This document shows, piece after piece, positions 1 to 10,950 of a stretch of DNA of 64,000 nucleotides (the first letter of the stretch is position 1; every line of letters begins with the position of its first letter). The notes under the pieces were generated by a model. That model was given only the letters and a program-made list of their open reading frames with translations, did not search any database and was not told the origin of the DNA. A program made the translations under genes and the position numbers. The stretch is from Alentia gelatinosa. Its lineage: Eukaryota; Annelida; Polychaeta; Phyllodocida; Polynoidae. Where the stretch lies: contig OX465584.1 in the NCBI GenBank assembly GCA_950022655.1, forward strand, positions 63,118,841 through 63,182,840, written 5' to 3'.

Positions 1-552
1 TCGTGTTCCCATGGCTGTGCCACCTATCTGTAGGAAGTACTCCCCATTGAATTGGAAATTGTTTAGCTCTAAGACCATACGAAGAAGTTGTATGATGCTA
101 GTGTTGCTAGGCTGTGATTTGGGTATGAGTTTGGAGGGGCGATATTTGTGTAGCCAGTTGGCTACTGCTATCAAGCCTTCTTCATTAGGGATGTTTGTGT
201 ACAGAGAACTGACGTCTAAAGTACAGAGGATCGTGTCTGGGGGCAGGGGACTTGGTATGTCCCGAATGAGTGTAAGGAAATGTGTTGTGTCCTTTACGTA
301 TGAGGGAAGTTTGGGGACTATAGGTCTTAAAATGATATCTACCAGAGCGGAAATCTTTTCGGTAGCACAACCATTGGCTGAGACTATGGGGCGTCCAGGA
401 GGGGGGTGCCCCTCCTTGTGGATTTTCGGTAGGAGGTAGAAGTTGGGTGTTCTAACCTCATTGGAAGTTACAAGTTGTAGAGATCTGAGTGATAATTCTC
501 CTGCTTTATGTAAGCCCTCTAGATAAGTGAGATATTCTTTTTGGTCTGTCAT
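1..552 (-). CDS. Penelope-like element reverse transcriptase, partial (runs off window)
   Basis: The minus strand is open for 184 codons from an ATG at 552 to the window edge. The translation reads as a Penelope-like retroelement RT. YLLPKIHK lies at residues 39-46, GRPIVS at 53-58, SYVKDTTHFL at 84-93, motif A LDVSSLYTNIP at 112-122 with its catalytic Asp at 113, and motif B GTAMGT at 178-183. The motif C Asp pair and the GIY-YIG endonuclease expected downstream would lie outside the window. In-frame upstream of the ATG is a stop (TAA), so the N-terminal part is either frameshifted or lost. No frameshift or stop interrupts the visible RT, so this copy may be fairly young. The family call comes from remembered motif order; PLE versus another RT class is the only doubt, and motif A and B spelling favours PLE. 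Confidence 0.88.
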   Translation of the reverse strand, partial: MTDQKEYLTYLEGLHKAGELSLRSLQLVTSNEVRTPNFYLLPKIHKEGHPPPGRPIVSANGCATEKISALVDIILRPIVPKLPSYVKDTTHFLTLIRDIPSPLPPDTILCTLDVSSLYTNIPNEEGLIAVANWLHKYRPSKLIPKSQPSNTSIIQLLRMVLELNNFQFNGEYFLQIGGTAMGTR

Positions 553-700
553 GGAAGGGTTTTAGCCTCGTTTCATGATTATCTACAGATTATGACAACA
601 GAAAATAGTGTCCCCCGACTACAGTGGCGCTATCTAACAATTTCCTGGCGGATGATGGTACCCTGTAGACCCTGACTGGGATTGGAAAGAACATAGAATA
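553..700 (-). repeat. Repeat segment shared with 45,600-45,715
   Basis: The segment just upstream of the RT frame matches a stretch near 45.6-45.7 kb. Shared words on the plus strand are TTTTAGCCTCGT, GTGGCGCT and GGCGGATGATGG in the same order. Read in a shifted frame both give a similar peptide (DNxETRLK). It may be a 5' segment of the same retroelement or an unrelated interspersed repeat next to it. Confidence 0.45.
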
Positions 701-1084
701 TAAAGTGACTAACATAACGACAGAAGTAGATCCAGGGAACTCCTTGTCGAGCCTGAGGGAATTCCACTGTCACCTCCTCCCGTTTTTCTTCTTGTAGGAG
801 GTGTGGTACGCACTTAATGGTGGTTTTTTCTGGTTAAGGTGTGGCCAGAAATAGTGGACGCAATACCCGGTATTTGAATGTTGTGTTAGAGTCGCGGTCA
901 TACTTGGGACGGGCAGGGATACATCAGTAAGAACTTGAAAACTAAAATAGTGCAAATATTATTTTTGGAGGTGCAAGACTACACCCATTATGTATCATTA
1001 AGAATTTTATATCCTTGTATGGCGAGGCTATGTGCATCAGTCTACAGCTCACAAAAACAATTATAAAGGTATATTGTTATGGGG

Positions 1085-1087
<3 letters not shown>
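701..1087. other. No recognised feature
   Basis: I see no exon, RNA gene or repeat copy here that I can support. The short open frames have no motif and end at random. Confidence 0.5.

Positions 1088-1149
<62 letters not shown>
1088..1149. repeat. (TA)n microsatellite
   Basis: About 31 uninterrupted TA dinucleotides, followed directly by a degraded copy of the pogo-like MITE seen intact at 24,068-24,245. TA is the target site of pogo/Tc1 transposases, so the neighbourhood is expected. Confidence 0.97.
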
Positions 1150-1153
<4 letters not shown>

Positions 1154-1164
1154 CGAAGTACTAC

Positions 1165-1310
1165 AGGTTTGTACAGAGTTATTCGCTTACGCGGGATGTC
1201 CGCTTACACAGGGTTAGGTAAACATCTAATATAGGGAACCGTTGCCAGCAAAAATGTCCGTTAACGCGGGGTGCCCGCTCATGAGGGGTGTCCGTTAATC
1301 GGGGTTAGTC
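1165..1310. mobile_element. Degraded pogo-like MITE
   Basis: Matches the internal part of the element at 24,068-24,245: CGCTTACGCGGGATGTCCGC, then AACATCTAATA, AGGGAACC, then GTCCGTTAACGCGGGGTG. The terminal CAGTAGAACCCC is lost on the left; a decayed GGGGTTAGTCTA remains on the right. Confidence 0.7.
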
Positions 1311-1434
1311 TATTATATAATATAGATAGTAATTTTCAAAGTACAAATTTAGAAAGTAATGAACATTTACACTCACTTTCTACCTCAGGAAGGCGCTACT
1401 GCCAATACTAGTACATGTGTATATCGTAAAACTG

Positions 1435-1730
1435 GATGAGTTTTAATCTTGGCCACCGTATGCCACGACTGGAGTTTGGCAAAGTGACTTCATAAGGTGA
1501 AGCCGAGTGAAGTCCGGAGCCAAAACTCAAGTCGTGGAATGCGGTGGCCAAGATTAAAACAAATCAGGTTTTGATTTTATCCCACCCCGTCTCCTCGATT
1601 TTGGAATATTACCTGATAACAATTCTGTATGTCACAAGTAGCATATAAAACTCCGTTTGCCAGTCAGCGTGGCATACGGAAACTCAATGTTAAGCCTATG
1701 GGATTTTATATTAGGGTAGGATAAAAAGTG
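1435..1730. mobile_element. Hairpin MITE, family shared with 16,645
   Basis: Positions 1440-1560 form a near-perfect inverted repeat. The arms begin GTTTTAATCTTGGCCACCG and close around a loop near 1478-1520. The distal part ends TTAAGCCTATGGGATTTTAT then a TAGG(G)GTAGGATAA-type end, also present in the copy at 16.9-17.0 kb. No coding content. Likely a non-autonomous DNA transposon. Confidence 0.75.
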
Positions 1731-2167
1731 TTAATCAAACAAAAAATTGTTGAACAGTTGTATGACCATACATGAACAATAATCGAACAAATCACAACAA
1801 ACTGTGGGTATCGCTTGGTTTGTGGCTCCAACAACATCATCAAAAAATAAGGAAACAATCCTGTATCAGTATGTAGCTTCAGATCAGTGATGCCAGCCAA
1901 TATTCAGGGGAGAGAGTTGAGGCGCAAGAGAAACAAAAAACCCTGGATACAATAAAAGTAATTTATCTCTGTGTGGCAGGTTTGAGTGGGCCGCTAACCT
2001 GAGGCCCTCTGATCTGTATCCTCCTGTGGTGTGATATTTCCCGTCATGCCGCGTTAACGCAGAGGTCACGCAGAGGTCACAGACCTACAACCGGAAGTAC
2101 TATCGTGCCTCTGCGCGTTCCAGTTTCCAATCAGATCCTATGTTGGGCTCACTTGGTCTCTACTTCA

Positions 2168-2392
2168 GGGGTCTGTTTAATAATTTAGGATACTAGTAGA
2201 CCCTTTTCTGTATGCCATAGAGACCCAGGAACCATGTGGGTCAACTTTATTTAACCCTTATTATGGATGACCTTATGGATAATTCTGCGCTAGCAAACAA
2301 ACTTAGATATCATCATATCATTAAACGATGGCCCTTGTACAAGGTACAGAAAATGGTCTTCATGTAAGATCCTAGATTATTAAACGGGCCCC
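2168..2392. mobile_element. MITE with GGGGCCCGTTTAATAA ends (copy 1)
   Basis: The left end GGGGTCTGTTTAATAA is inverted at the right end as TTATTAAACGGGCCCC. Internal words GAGACCCAGG, GTCAACTTTATT and GGTCTTCATGTA recur at 42.0-42.6 kb and 52.1-52.4 kb. Confidence 0.8.
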
Positions 2393-2586
2393 AAGTCTTT
2401 TTACAAAGAGAACACAAAAGTATCTTTCAAAGTGCTCACAAATTGAGAAATATATGTAAAAGTACATTTGCGATTTTTTGTCCCGAAAACTATGCACGAG
2501 CGAACAATGTAGGTCGTAAAATTTGTTTCTTGAATAAAAAGTAGAAAAAAAATACCCGAACAGAAAACTAGATCGCTTCTCTGATC

Positions 2587-2733
2587 CGTACGAGGTTCAG
2601 GACCTGTGCTGGGAGAGTGTACCCGTACGAGATTCAGGATCTCTGCTGGGAGAGTGTACCCGTACGAGGTTCAGGATCTCTGCTGAGAGAGTGTGCCTGT
2701 AGGAAGTTCGTGATCTCTGCTGGGAGAGTGTGC
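2587..2733. repeat. 37-bp minisatellite, about 4 units
   Basis: Units start at 2587, 2624, 2661 and 2698 and share TTCAGGATCTCTGCTGGG then AGAGTG. The same motif appears inverted near 23,113-23,140 and in relaxed form at 13,345 and 51,960-52,060. Confidence 0.85.
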
Positions 2734-2904
2734 GCGTTCTGCAGACGCCCGGGAGCGGCGCGAGGAGCGTTCGGGTCAAAGGAACGCGCGTTCCGTCCGG
2801 CATTTCCTGATCTCCGGACCTCACTCGTCTCTAAAACTGTCTCTTTTATGGCGGGCAGTGAACGAGCCTGGCTGTAGGTATGGGCCCCGCCTAAACTGGC
2901 TCCA

Positions 2905-3963
2905 GTCCCTGCATCCTATGGCTACCCTCCTCGCTGAAATACAGTCCCTGCATGCATCCTATGGCTACCCTCCTCGCTGAGATACAGTCCCTGCATCCTA
3001 TGGTTACCCTCCTCGCTGAGATACAGTCCCTGCATCCTATGGCTACTCTCCTCGTTGGGATACAGTCCCTGCATCCTATGGCTACGCTTCTGGCTGAGAT
3101 ACAGTCCCTGCATCCTATGGCTACGCTTCTGGCTGAGATACAGTCCCTGCATCCTATGGCTACCCTCCTCGCTGGGTTACAGTCCCTGCATCCTATGGCT
3201 ACCCTCCTCGCTGGGTTACAGTCCCTGCATCCTATGGCTACCCTCCTCGTTGGGATACAGTCCCTGCATCCTATGGCTACCCTCCTCGCTGAGATACAGT
3301 TCCTGCATCCTATGACTACCCTCCTCGTTGGGATACAGTCCCTGCATCCTATGGCTACACTTCTGGCTGGGATACAGTCCCTGCATCCTATGGCTACCCT
3401 CCTCGCTGAGATACAGTCCCTGCATCCTATGACTACCCTCCTCGTTGGGATACAGTCCCTGCAACCTATGGCTACACTTCTGGCTGGGATACAGTCCCTG
3501 CATCCTATGGCTACCCTCCTCGCTGAGATACAGTCCCTGCATCCTATGACTACCCTCCTCGCTGAGATACAGTCCCTGCATCCTATGGCTACCCTCCTCG
3601 TTGGGATACAGTCCCTGCATCCTATGGCTACCCTTCTCGCTGAGATACAGTCCCTGCATCCTATGGCTAACCTCCTCGTTGGGATACAGTCCCTGCATCT
3701 TATGGCTACCCTCCTCGTTGGGATACAGTCCCTGCATCCTATGGCTACCCTCCTTGCTGGGTTACAGTCCCTGCATCCTATGGCTACCCTCCTCGCTGGG
3801 TTACAGTCCCTGCATCCTATGGCTACTTTCCTCGCTGAGATACAGTCCCTGCATCCTATGGCTACTCTCCTCGCTGGGATACAGTCCCTGCATCCTATGG
3901 CTACGCTTCTGGCTGTGATACAGTCCCTGCATTCTACGGCTACCCTCCTCGCTGAGATACAGT
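2905..3963. repeat. 39-bp minisatellite, about 27 units
   Basis: The unit contains CTGCATCCTATGGCTACCCT then CCTCGCTGAGATACAGTC. The period is 39, a multiple of three, and no unit contributes stops, so long frames stay open on both strands. These are 387 codons on minus (2891-4054) with a 13-residue CRDC-containing repeat, and 337 codons on plus. Nothing outside the array looks coding, so I treat the frames as artefacts. Confidence 0.95.
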
Positions 3964-5000
3964 GACTGGTACAATCGGTAATGTTGTTGGATTTCTGGCG
4001 CTGTTTAGCTCCAGTATTCCCAACACTCTCCATACAAATATCCTGGGCGCTCACTTTGATCTCAATCAGGTCACAGTCAGGAGCAGGCGAATTTTAATGC
4101 TATGACAACATAGGTGGCCAGAGAACTGGAGGAGGAGGTGTAGGGTTACAGGGAGCGACTGGGGGCACATATACAGGAGGTTCTGTTCCTACTGGACAAG
4201 TCTTTGATTCATGAGCAAGTCAGAGAAGGATACATACTAAAATGAACTTTATTCTGATTGTGTATAATAATGACAAACTTTGTAGTGCCTTGAAAAAATA
4301 ATATTTATTAATATCGTTTAACATCTCAGAGCGACAAATTTAAGACAAATTCAAGACAAATTTAAGACAAATATTTATCTATGACCAGTAATCTAGAAGT
4401 TTAGAAACAATGATTTAATGCACGTTCATAATCAGAGACTTGAGCAAGTCTAGGGCCCCGCCATACCCGCCTGTCCGGGTCCGTTTTCACCGACATAAAA
4501 CTGGACCCATCTCTCGCGCCACTCACAGCCACATCGGTACGCGCCGAGCTTCAGGTTTACGAGGAATGAAATAGACCCGACGCCGGCTCCATAGATACGC
4601 AGCCGTCTGGGGCAAACAACTGCATAGCAACGCGATCCTATAGCATTAGAAGACTGAGCGCATGGGTGTAATACGTGTATGATATTTGTTTGGATTGTCT
4701 TCAGAGAAAATGCAGTCGTTTCATTGTATTTTATGATATTCCAGTCCCAAATTTGGTGGGTTTAGTGTGCTTAAATGATACAACAATGAAGTGGAGGATT
4801 ATAATTCATTACCAACTAAGAAGGAGTGTTGTGCAGTTGTACGCTAGAACAACGTAATTAATGATAAATACATATAACTAATATCATGTTAATAATATAA
4901 AAATGTATTATGTTAATATGTAGTTAGGTGATTAACATATACTATCTTCAGAGAAAATGCATTGATTTAATCGTATTTTAGATATATTTATATCAAAGAC
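3964..5000. other. No gene seen; one CpG-richer patch
   Basis: Mostly AT-rich sequence without recognised repeats. 4,450-4,640 is GC- and CpG-richer than its surroundings. Its start (GAGCAAGTCTAGGGCCCCG) resembles sequence at 54,980-55,000, just before the CpG island there. No exon could be supported. Confidence 0.4.
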
Positions 5001-5262
5001 CAGTCCTTCTCATACCATGTCTATGTGGTGTGGTGTACAGCCACCTTTCTCCTTCACCCCCAACAGTGGTAGATGTACTGCAATATCAAAGGCCAGTCCT
5101 TCTCATACCATGTCTATGTGGTGTGGGAAATAGAAGAACGCTCACCTCGGTAAACGTTTAGGGGTTAGATTTCTACCTTAATTCATCACATAGATTCGGA
5201 CAAACCTAAAATAAGTCTGATAGAAAATATTGGACGTTTAACAACCCAAACAAACAAAAAAA
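5000..5262 (+). mobile_element. tRNA-derived SINE, head missing
   Basis: Two copies of the internal module (CAGTGGTAGA, TATCAAAGGCCAGTCC, CATACCATGTCTATGTGGTG) are followed by the body (CTCACCTCGGTAAA, GATTTCTACC, TTCATCACATAGATTCG) and a tail TTGGACGTTT then CAAACAAACAAA. The tRNA-like head present at 28.85 kb is absent, as in 5' truncation. Confidence 0.8.
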
Positions 5263-5337
5263 AGATCAAACTAATGTTATAAATGGTTCATTTTATTAAG
5301 TGTTTTAAGTTTTTTGTTTAAGTTTTTTACTCTCATC

Positions 5338-5692
5338 CCTGAATCATGTAGACCCTCCAGAAGTTACTAAACTCCCTAATATCGCCCCGGGTAAGTACAG
5401 ATCTGCTCCCGACTTGCTGGCCGCATCTTGGCCGCCTCTCTTCCGATGAACAATCATTTTCTGTTTTATAACTGGAGAAACTGAACATAATTTGATATGT
5501 ATACGTAAAAATAACTGAAATTTCCATTTCTGGCATCGGATTTCCAGTTTGAAGATTTATAAAAAACCAATAAACTGCAACAATCGTTGGTTATGGGTCT
5601 ATCACCGTACAACGTCAACGGCGGCAACCAGCGAACACCGGATCCTGTAAACAGACTGAATTATGGGATACCCCAATAGGGTCTATAGATAA
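5338..5692 (-). mobile_element. TIR element with CCCATAATTCAGTCTG ends (copy 1, minus)
   Basis: The right end reads GGATACCCCAATAGGGTCTA, inverse of the left end at 19,947 and 27,494. Internal words AACACCGGATCCTG, AAATTTCCATTTCTGGCAT, GATGAACAATCATTTTCTG and CGCCCCGGGTAAGTACAG recur in the copies at 20, 27.5, 52.7 and 63.5 kb. Confidence 0.75.
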
Positions 5693-6882
5693 GAAGCCAA
5701 ACGGTATTTGACCAAGTTACGGCCTTGAGTATACGACATACCGTTAGGGGTGCTGTACGGTATCTTATATATTACTAATGTTCAAAGGTGAATACTTTCA
5801 CAGTGGATGACTTAGATCTCTGTTAGTATCAGATCTTTTCCAGGAAAATATGTGCTTTTTTTTGCTTTTTTTTTCAGAATGAAAAAAGTTGTCTGCTTTA
5901 GCAGCCACCTGGTGGCCCTATATCACACTAGAGACGCGTTTATGAGCCCGCAGGAGATAGAACCCCAACTTTATGGTGCAATTTTCTCTTACTGTCGAAG
6001 CATATATAAAACCCATGTTATTTACAAGTCAGGAAAATTGTTCCATCCCTGCATTGGGGAATTTGCCGTGAATTTACGTATCCGTATATCAGAAAATATC
6101 GTTACCAGCCCTTTGAAAATAGAGAGGTAAAACCCAACTCGCGGTGAACTGCAAAACAAACAATGGCAAATAATCATATGTTGCCTATCGTAAATCAAGA
6201 TTATAAACTTACCAACTGTTTTCCACACATCTTTAACTATCTACTGATCTTTATTTGAAGTTTCTATGTCATTTCCTGACAGAATTCTGAAATAATACGA
6301 AAAAAAAGGCGTAGCGTCCGTGGATCACCCGCTGAAAACCGGAGCGTACTGGCTACGAAGCGGATCGTCCAGATACCAACTGCTGTGACCCTTTTTTCGG
6401 TATAAAACTGATTCCAATAACAAGATTCACCAGCACACAACTCAGTAATGCTAATTTATAATCATAAGTAATCACAGTGGTCCCCACCCCCTTCTCTGTG
6501 CTATTAATTATATAATCATGTTATGTATCAGCGAAATAAGCAGACTATTTGACCCAGTGTACGTACCATCTAAGATAAGGCACACTGATATGGAACCCCA
6601 GCCAGTAGTTGCATTGATCTCCTGTGGTTGTAGATTTAAAGGGACAACCCAGTGAAAAGTAATTATATAGAACTGCAACGGGAATCGTATAAATACACAA
6701 TACTCCACGATTTGGATGCTCCGCAATCGTCATTTGGGTGTGGTTCTGGATTTATCTCAAGCCTTTCATTGTTAGTGAGGTTTAAATATCTTGTCTTGTC
6801 TTCCCTCTGAAACCCTGGCCACTGTTGGGTCAATCGCAATCAAATGATTGGACTTTCAAAACCTATAAAAAACTTATATTGA
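5693..6882. other. No gene seen
   Basis: AT-rich sequence with short random frames. A 92-codon frame at 5852-6130 has no recognisable motif and no splice context. I see no repeat copy that I can assign. Confidence 0.45.
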
Positions 6883-7204
6883 CCAGAGATGTTAGTTTTC
6901 CTTGTTTCCGCGGAAATCCGTGTTTTCATTTTAGAAACATGAAATCCCTTTCCTTGTGTAAAATGAACATATATAACAACACAGAGTAGAGAGGTACAAC
7001 TGCTATATTACCTATATCAGTAACAAGCTTTAATTCCCAACTCTAGCCTACCCACAGACTCTTCATAGAAGCATATGTTTAGTAATAATAACATTACTTG
7101 TATCTAATACATTCCCGGTGTTTTTGGTGTATATATAACAAGTTAACCTGAACGGTCATGGGAAATATTTCCTTGTTTTTTTATGACCCCAACTGACATC
7201 CCTG
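6883..7204. mobile_element. hAT-like MITE (copy 1)
   Basis: Left end CAGAGATGTTAGTTTTC and right end AACTGACATCCCTG are imperfect inverted repeats of the family consensus CAGGGATGCCAGTTTTCC. Internal words TTTTCATTTT, AAATATTTCC and TTATGACCCC match other copies. CAGGG ends suit hAT superfamily elements; the superfamily call is inference. Confidence 0.65.
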
Positions 7205-7572
7205 TATTGAGGAAGAGTTGTACTAGGACGCCTGAATAACGTAGTAGAAGTTTCCCTTTAACAGCAGAAGTTCCCTTTTAAGGCTCACTGGGCGTCACAC
7301 ACCTTGAACCTTGGTCATTTGGCTCGTGACCAAACCCGAGACACTGATAGCAGTGAATGTGATGAGATAGATGCGGGACCCCAGTGTTAGGGTGTGAACT
7401 GGTTTACGGACTGGGAACTATGAGCCGGGGCCCAGGTGGGGGAATTCAGTAGATTTTGAGGTGCTTTACCTTATTAAAGCGCCTGCAATCTGATTTATTT
7501 TCATATGAATCAATAAGATATACCAGTTTTAAACATAGATTTTTTACTTAAATCTAACATTTAGTATTCCAT

Positions 7573-7623
7573 GGGGGGGGGGGGGGCAACTTTGTTTTTG
7601 TATCTCCATGGGGGGGGGGGGGG
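7573..7623. repeat. Two G14 runs
   Basis: Uninterrupted G runs at 7573-7586 and 7610-7623. Each is preceded by CCAT, suggesting a short local duplication. Confidence 0.95.
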
Positions 7624-7986
7624 TGACTTTTTTTTTTATAGTCTTTATTGCATTCGATTAATACAATCGTTCTTCCTAGCAATATTTGACAAACATGATG
7701 ATGGAACTTATACTACACTTCTTCTCATAATGATATATACAATTGACCCAATTTATAGGGCGTTATTTACAGAGCACAAATGAGAATGTTAGGTCTCATG
7801 GCGAAGTTCTTCCACTACCGATTCATGCCGTCTGAAAAACGCACCATTTGTGAGAGACATAGTTAATAAACAAAAATCAAATCAAAACAAATGCTTACTT
7901 TAACGAATCATATATGCAGCACCAGTCAATCTATAAGATATTTTAGGGAAACACTACTTGAAGCTGGATCCCACAATGGTACCTAT

Positions 7987-8136
7987 TATTATATACCTGT
8001 GTGCGAATGTCTATGTAATTCTGCCCACTGCTAGGGGTGCAGTAATAATAATGTTCGTGTTCGCTGTGAGTGTGACTTAATGAGTCATTAAATTGTCGTT
8101 TCTTTTATTGATTTATTAAAGGCATATAATAATAAG
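7987..8136. mobile_element. 150-bp MITE with TATTATTATATACCT ends
   Basis: Left end TATTATTATATACCT and right end AGGCATATAATAATA are inverted repeats. Internal CACTGCTAGGGGTGCAGTAA recurs inverted at 32,270 and 31,210. It directly abuts the hairpin element that follows, as at 32.2 kb. Confidence 0.75.
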
Positions 8137-8269
8137 CAAACGTCCTGACTGTGGACGAAACGGTCCCTCTTCTCTGTCAGGCAGTCAGGCAGTATGAAAT
8201 TGACGCCTGACCTCGACCTCGATCAGGAACCGTTTCGTCCACAGTAAGAACGTTTCCTAATAATATGCC
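8121..8269. mobile_element. Hairpin element with CTGTGGACGAAACGG arms (copy 1)
   Basis: The left arm CTGTGGACGAAACGGTCCC pairs with AACCGTTTCGTCCACAG on the right. Outer ends GGCATATAATAATAAGCAAACG and CGTTTCCTAATAATATGCC continue the inverted repeat with mismatches. The arm sequence is also part of the 66-bp satellite unit at 8.9-9.7 kb. Confidence 0.8.
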
Positions 8270-8470
8270 TACCTGGCCTGAAATAAAGGCACCATTCAGA
8301 CGAGGTTAGGTGTGTTCAGTGTGGCAGCAAAAGAAAAGTTTTAAAAAAAAGAAGTAAAATAAAGACATCAGTACAAACATAAAATATCATTTAGTGCATG
8401 ATAGTAGAAATATTCTGTGAGGCCATGAAATGCTTCACAGTCAGTGGCTGTTGCAATCTCCAAACTTATC

Positions 8471-8583
8471 TCCCTGTTACCTTAGGGCACTCAGAAGTGT
8501 CCCTAGGCTCGCAAGAACCTTAATTCTCCTTCATACTTTAACCAAAGGTAAGTAATCGGATAATTACCTATTCATCCTCCTAC
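8471..8583 (+). repeat. Left flanking direct repeat of the satellite block
   Basis: TCCCTGTTACCTTAGGGCAC, AGTGTCCCTAGGCTCG, TTCTCCTTCA and GGTAAGTA match in order and orientation the segment at 12,993-13,100 on the other side of the satellite block. Confidence 0.7.
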
Positions 8584-8894
8584 CCAACAAAAATCTTGAC
8601 CTTAAAAAAGTGCATATCTGGGAGTGCATACACCGACGTCTCTTCCATACATGGGAAGCCTGGTGCGTTTGGCCCTTAAGGTGCATGTATATGTGGGAGT
8701 GCACACGTCGTTACGGGTAGACTGGACAGTGCACATGTAAGGTACGGAAGTTTGGTATCGGTGAGAATGGGGACCAATGTCCATGTCTAAAGGCGGTGTA
8801 GTAAGTAGCTCTAGGAGTGAGAGATTAGAGAGTGCATGTGGGAAGTGCGAGGTGACCGCATGTAGTGTGAGGAGGGAAGGTGTACGGGTGTAGG

Positions 8895-9722
8895 GTACTA
8901 TCAGGAAACGTGGTTACTGTGGACGAAACGTGTGAGGAGAGAAGGCGGTACGGGTGTAGGGTACTATAAGGAAACGTGGTTAGTGTGGACGAAACGTGTA
9001 GGAAGAGAAAGCGGTACGGGTATAGAGTACTATCAGGAAACGTCCTTAGTGTGGACGAAACATGTGAGGAGAGAAGGCGATACGGGTGAAGAGTACTATC
9101 AGGAAACGTCCTTAGTGTGGACGAAACGTGTAGGAAAAGAAAGCGGTACGGGTATAGAGTACTATTAGGAAACGTCCTTACTGTGGACGAAACGTGTAGG
9201 AAGAGAAAGCGGTACAAGTTTAGAGTACTATCAGGAAACGTCCTTACTGTGGACGAAACGTGTGAGGAGAAAAGGCGGTACGGGTGTAGGGTACTATCAG
9301 GAAACGTCCTTACTGTGGACGAACCGTGTGAGGAGAGAAGGCGGTACGGGGGTAGAGTACTATCAGGAAACGTCCTTAGTGTGGACGAAACGTGTAGGGA
9401 GAGAAGGCGGTACAAGTTTAGAGTACTATCAGGAAACGTCCTTACTGTGGACGAAACGTGTAGGAAGAGAAAGCGGTACGGGTGTAGAGTACTATCAGGA
9501 AACGTCCTTACTGTGGACGAAACGTGTAGGAAGAGAAAGCGGTACAAGTTTAGAGTACTATTAGGAAACGTCCTTACTGTGGCCGAAACGTGTAGGAAGA
9601 GAAAGCGGTACAAGTTTAGAGTACTATTAGGAAACGTCCTTACTGTGGCCGAAACGTGTGAGGAGAGAAGGCGGTACAAGTTTAGAGTACTATCAGATAA
9701 CATCCCTACTGTGGACGAAATG
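8895..9722. repeat. 66-bp satellite, about 12.5 units
   Basis: The unit contains AGGAAACGTCCTTACTGTGG, then ACGAAACGTGTAGGAAGAGA, then AAGCGGTACAAGTTTAGAGT. Unit starts at 9167 and 9233 give the 66-bp period. The period is a multiple of three, so a 302-codon minus frame (8825-9733) stays open; I regard it as non-coding. Confidence 0.93.
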
Positions 9723-9723
9723 T

Positions 9724-10950
9724 TACCGCTCACTCACTAAGTGACTGGGTATGAGAGGGAAGGCAGTACTTATAAAGTACGGAGTTACCGCACACTCACT
9801 AAGTGACTGGGTATGGGGGGAAGGCAGTACTTGTAAAGTACAGAGTTACCGCACACTTACTAAGTGACTGGGTATGGGAGGGGAGGCAGTACACATTTAA
9901 AGTACAGAGTTACCGCACACACACTAAGTGACTGGGTATGGGAAGGAAGGCAGTACTTGTAAAGTACGGAGTTACCGCACACTCACTAAGTGACTGGGTA
10001 TGGGGGGAAGGCAGTACTTGTAAAGTACGGAGTTACCGCACACTCACTAAGTGACTGGGTATGGGGGGAAGGCAGTACTTGTAAAGTACGGAGTTACCGC
10101 ACACTTACTAAGTGACTGGGTATGGGAGGGGAGGCAGTACACATTTAAAGTACAGAGTTACTGCACACACACTAAGTGACTGGGTATGGGAAGGAAGGCA
10201 GTACTTGTAAAGTACGGAGTTACCGCACACTTACTAAGTGACTGGGTATGGGAGGGGAGGCAGTACTTGTAAAGTATGGAGTTACCGCACACTTACTAAG
10301 TGACTGGGTATGGGAGGGGAGGCAGTACACATTTAAAGTACAGAGTTACTGGACACACACTAAGTGACTGGGTATGGGAAGGGAGGCAGTACACATTTAA
10401 AGTACAGAGTTACCGCACACACACTAAGTGACTGGGTATGGGAAGGAAGGCAGTACTTGTAAAGTACGGAGTTACCGCACACTCACTAAGTGACTGGGTA
10501 TGGGAGGGGAGGCAGTACTTGTAAAGTATGGAGTTACCGCACACTTACTAAGTGACTGGGTATGGGAGGGGAGGCAGTACACATTTAAAGTACAGAGTTA
10601 CCCGACACACACTAAGTGACTGGGTATGGGAAGGAAGGCAGTACTTGTAAAGTATGGAGTTACCGCACACTTACTAAGTGACTGGGTATGGGAGGGGAGG
10701 CAGTACACATTTAAAGTACAGAGTTACCGCACACACACTAAGTGACTGGGTATGGGAAGGAAGGCAGTACTTGTAAAGTACGGAGTTACCGCACACTCAC
10801 TAAGTGACTGGGTATGGGAGGGAAGGCAGTACTTGTAAAGTATGGAGTTACCGCTCACTCACTAAGTGACTGGGTATGGGGGGAGGGAGTACTTGTAAAG
10901 TATGGAGTTACCGCACACACACTAAGTGACTGGGTATAGGGGGAGGGGTG
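9724..10950. repeat. 62-bp satellite, first block, about 20 units
   Basis: The unit contains GAGTTACCGCACACTCACTA, AGTGACTGGGTATGGGAAGG and AAGGCAGTACTTGTAAAGTA. Two unit types alternate in parts, one with ACTTGTAAAGTACGG and one with ACACATTTAAAGTACAG. This is a simple higher-order pattern. Confidence 0.93.

Noticed and set aside
2891..4054. 387-codon minus frame with a 13-residue repeat
   Set aside because: It coincides with the 39-bp satellite and the opposite strand is equally open; no flanking coding signal.
8825..9733. 302-codon minus frame with a 22-residue repeat
   Set aside because: Produced by the 66-bp period; sequence is explained by transposon-arm amplification.
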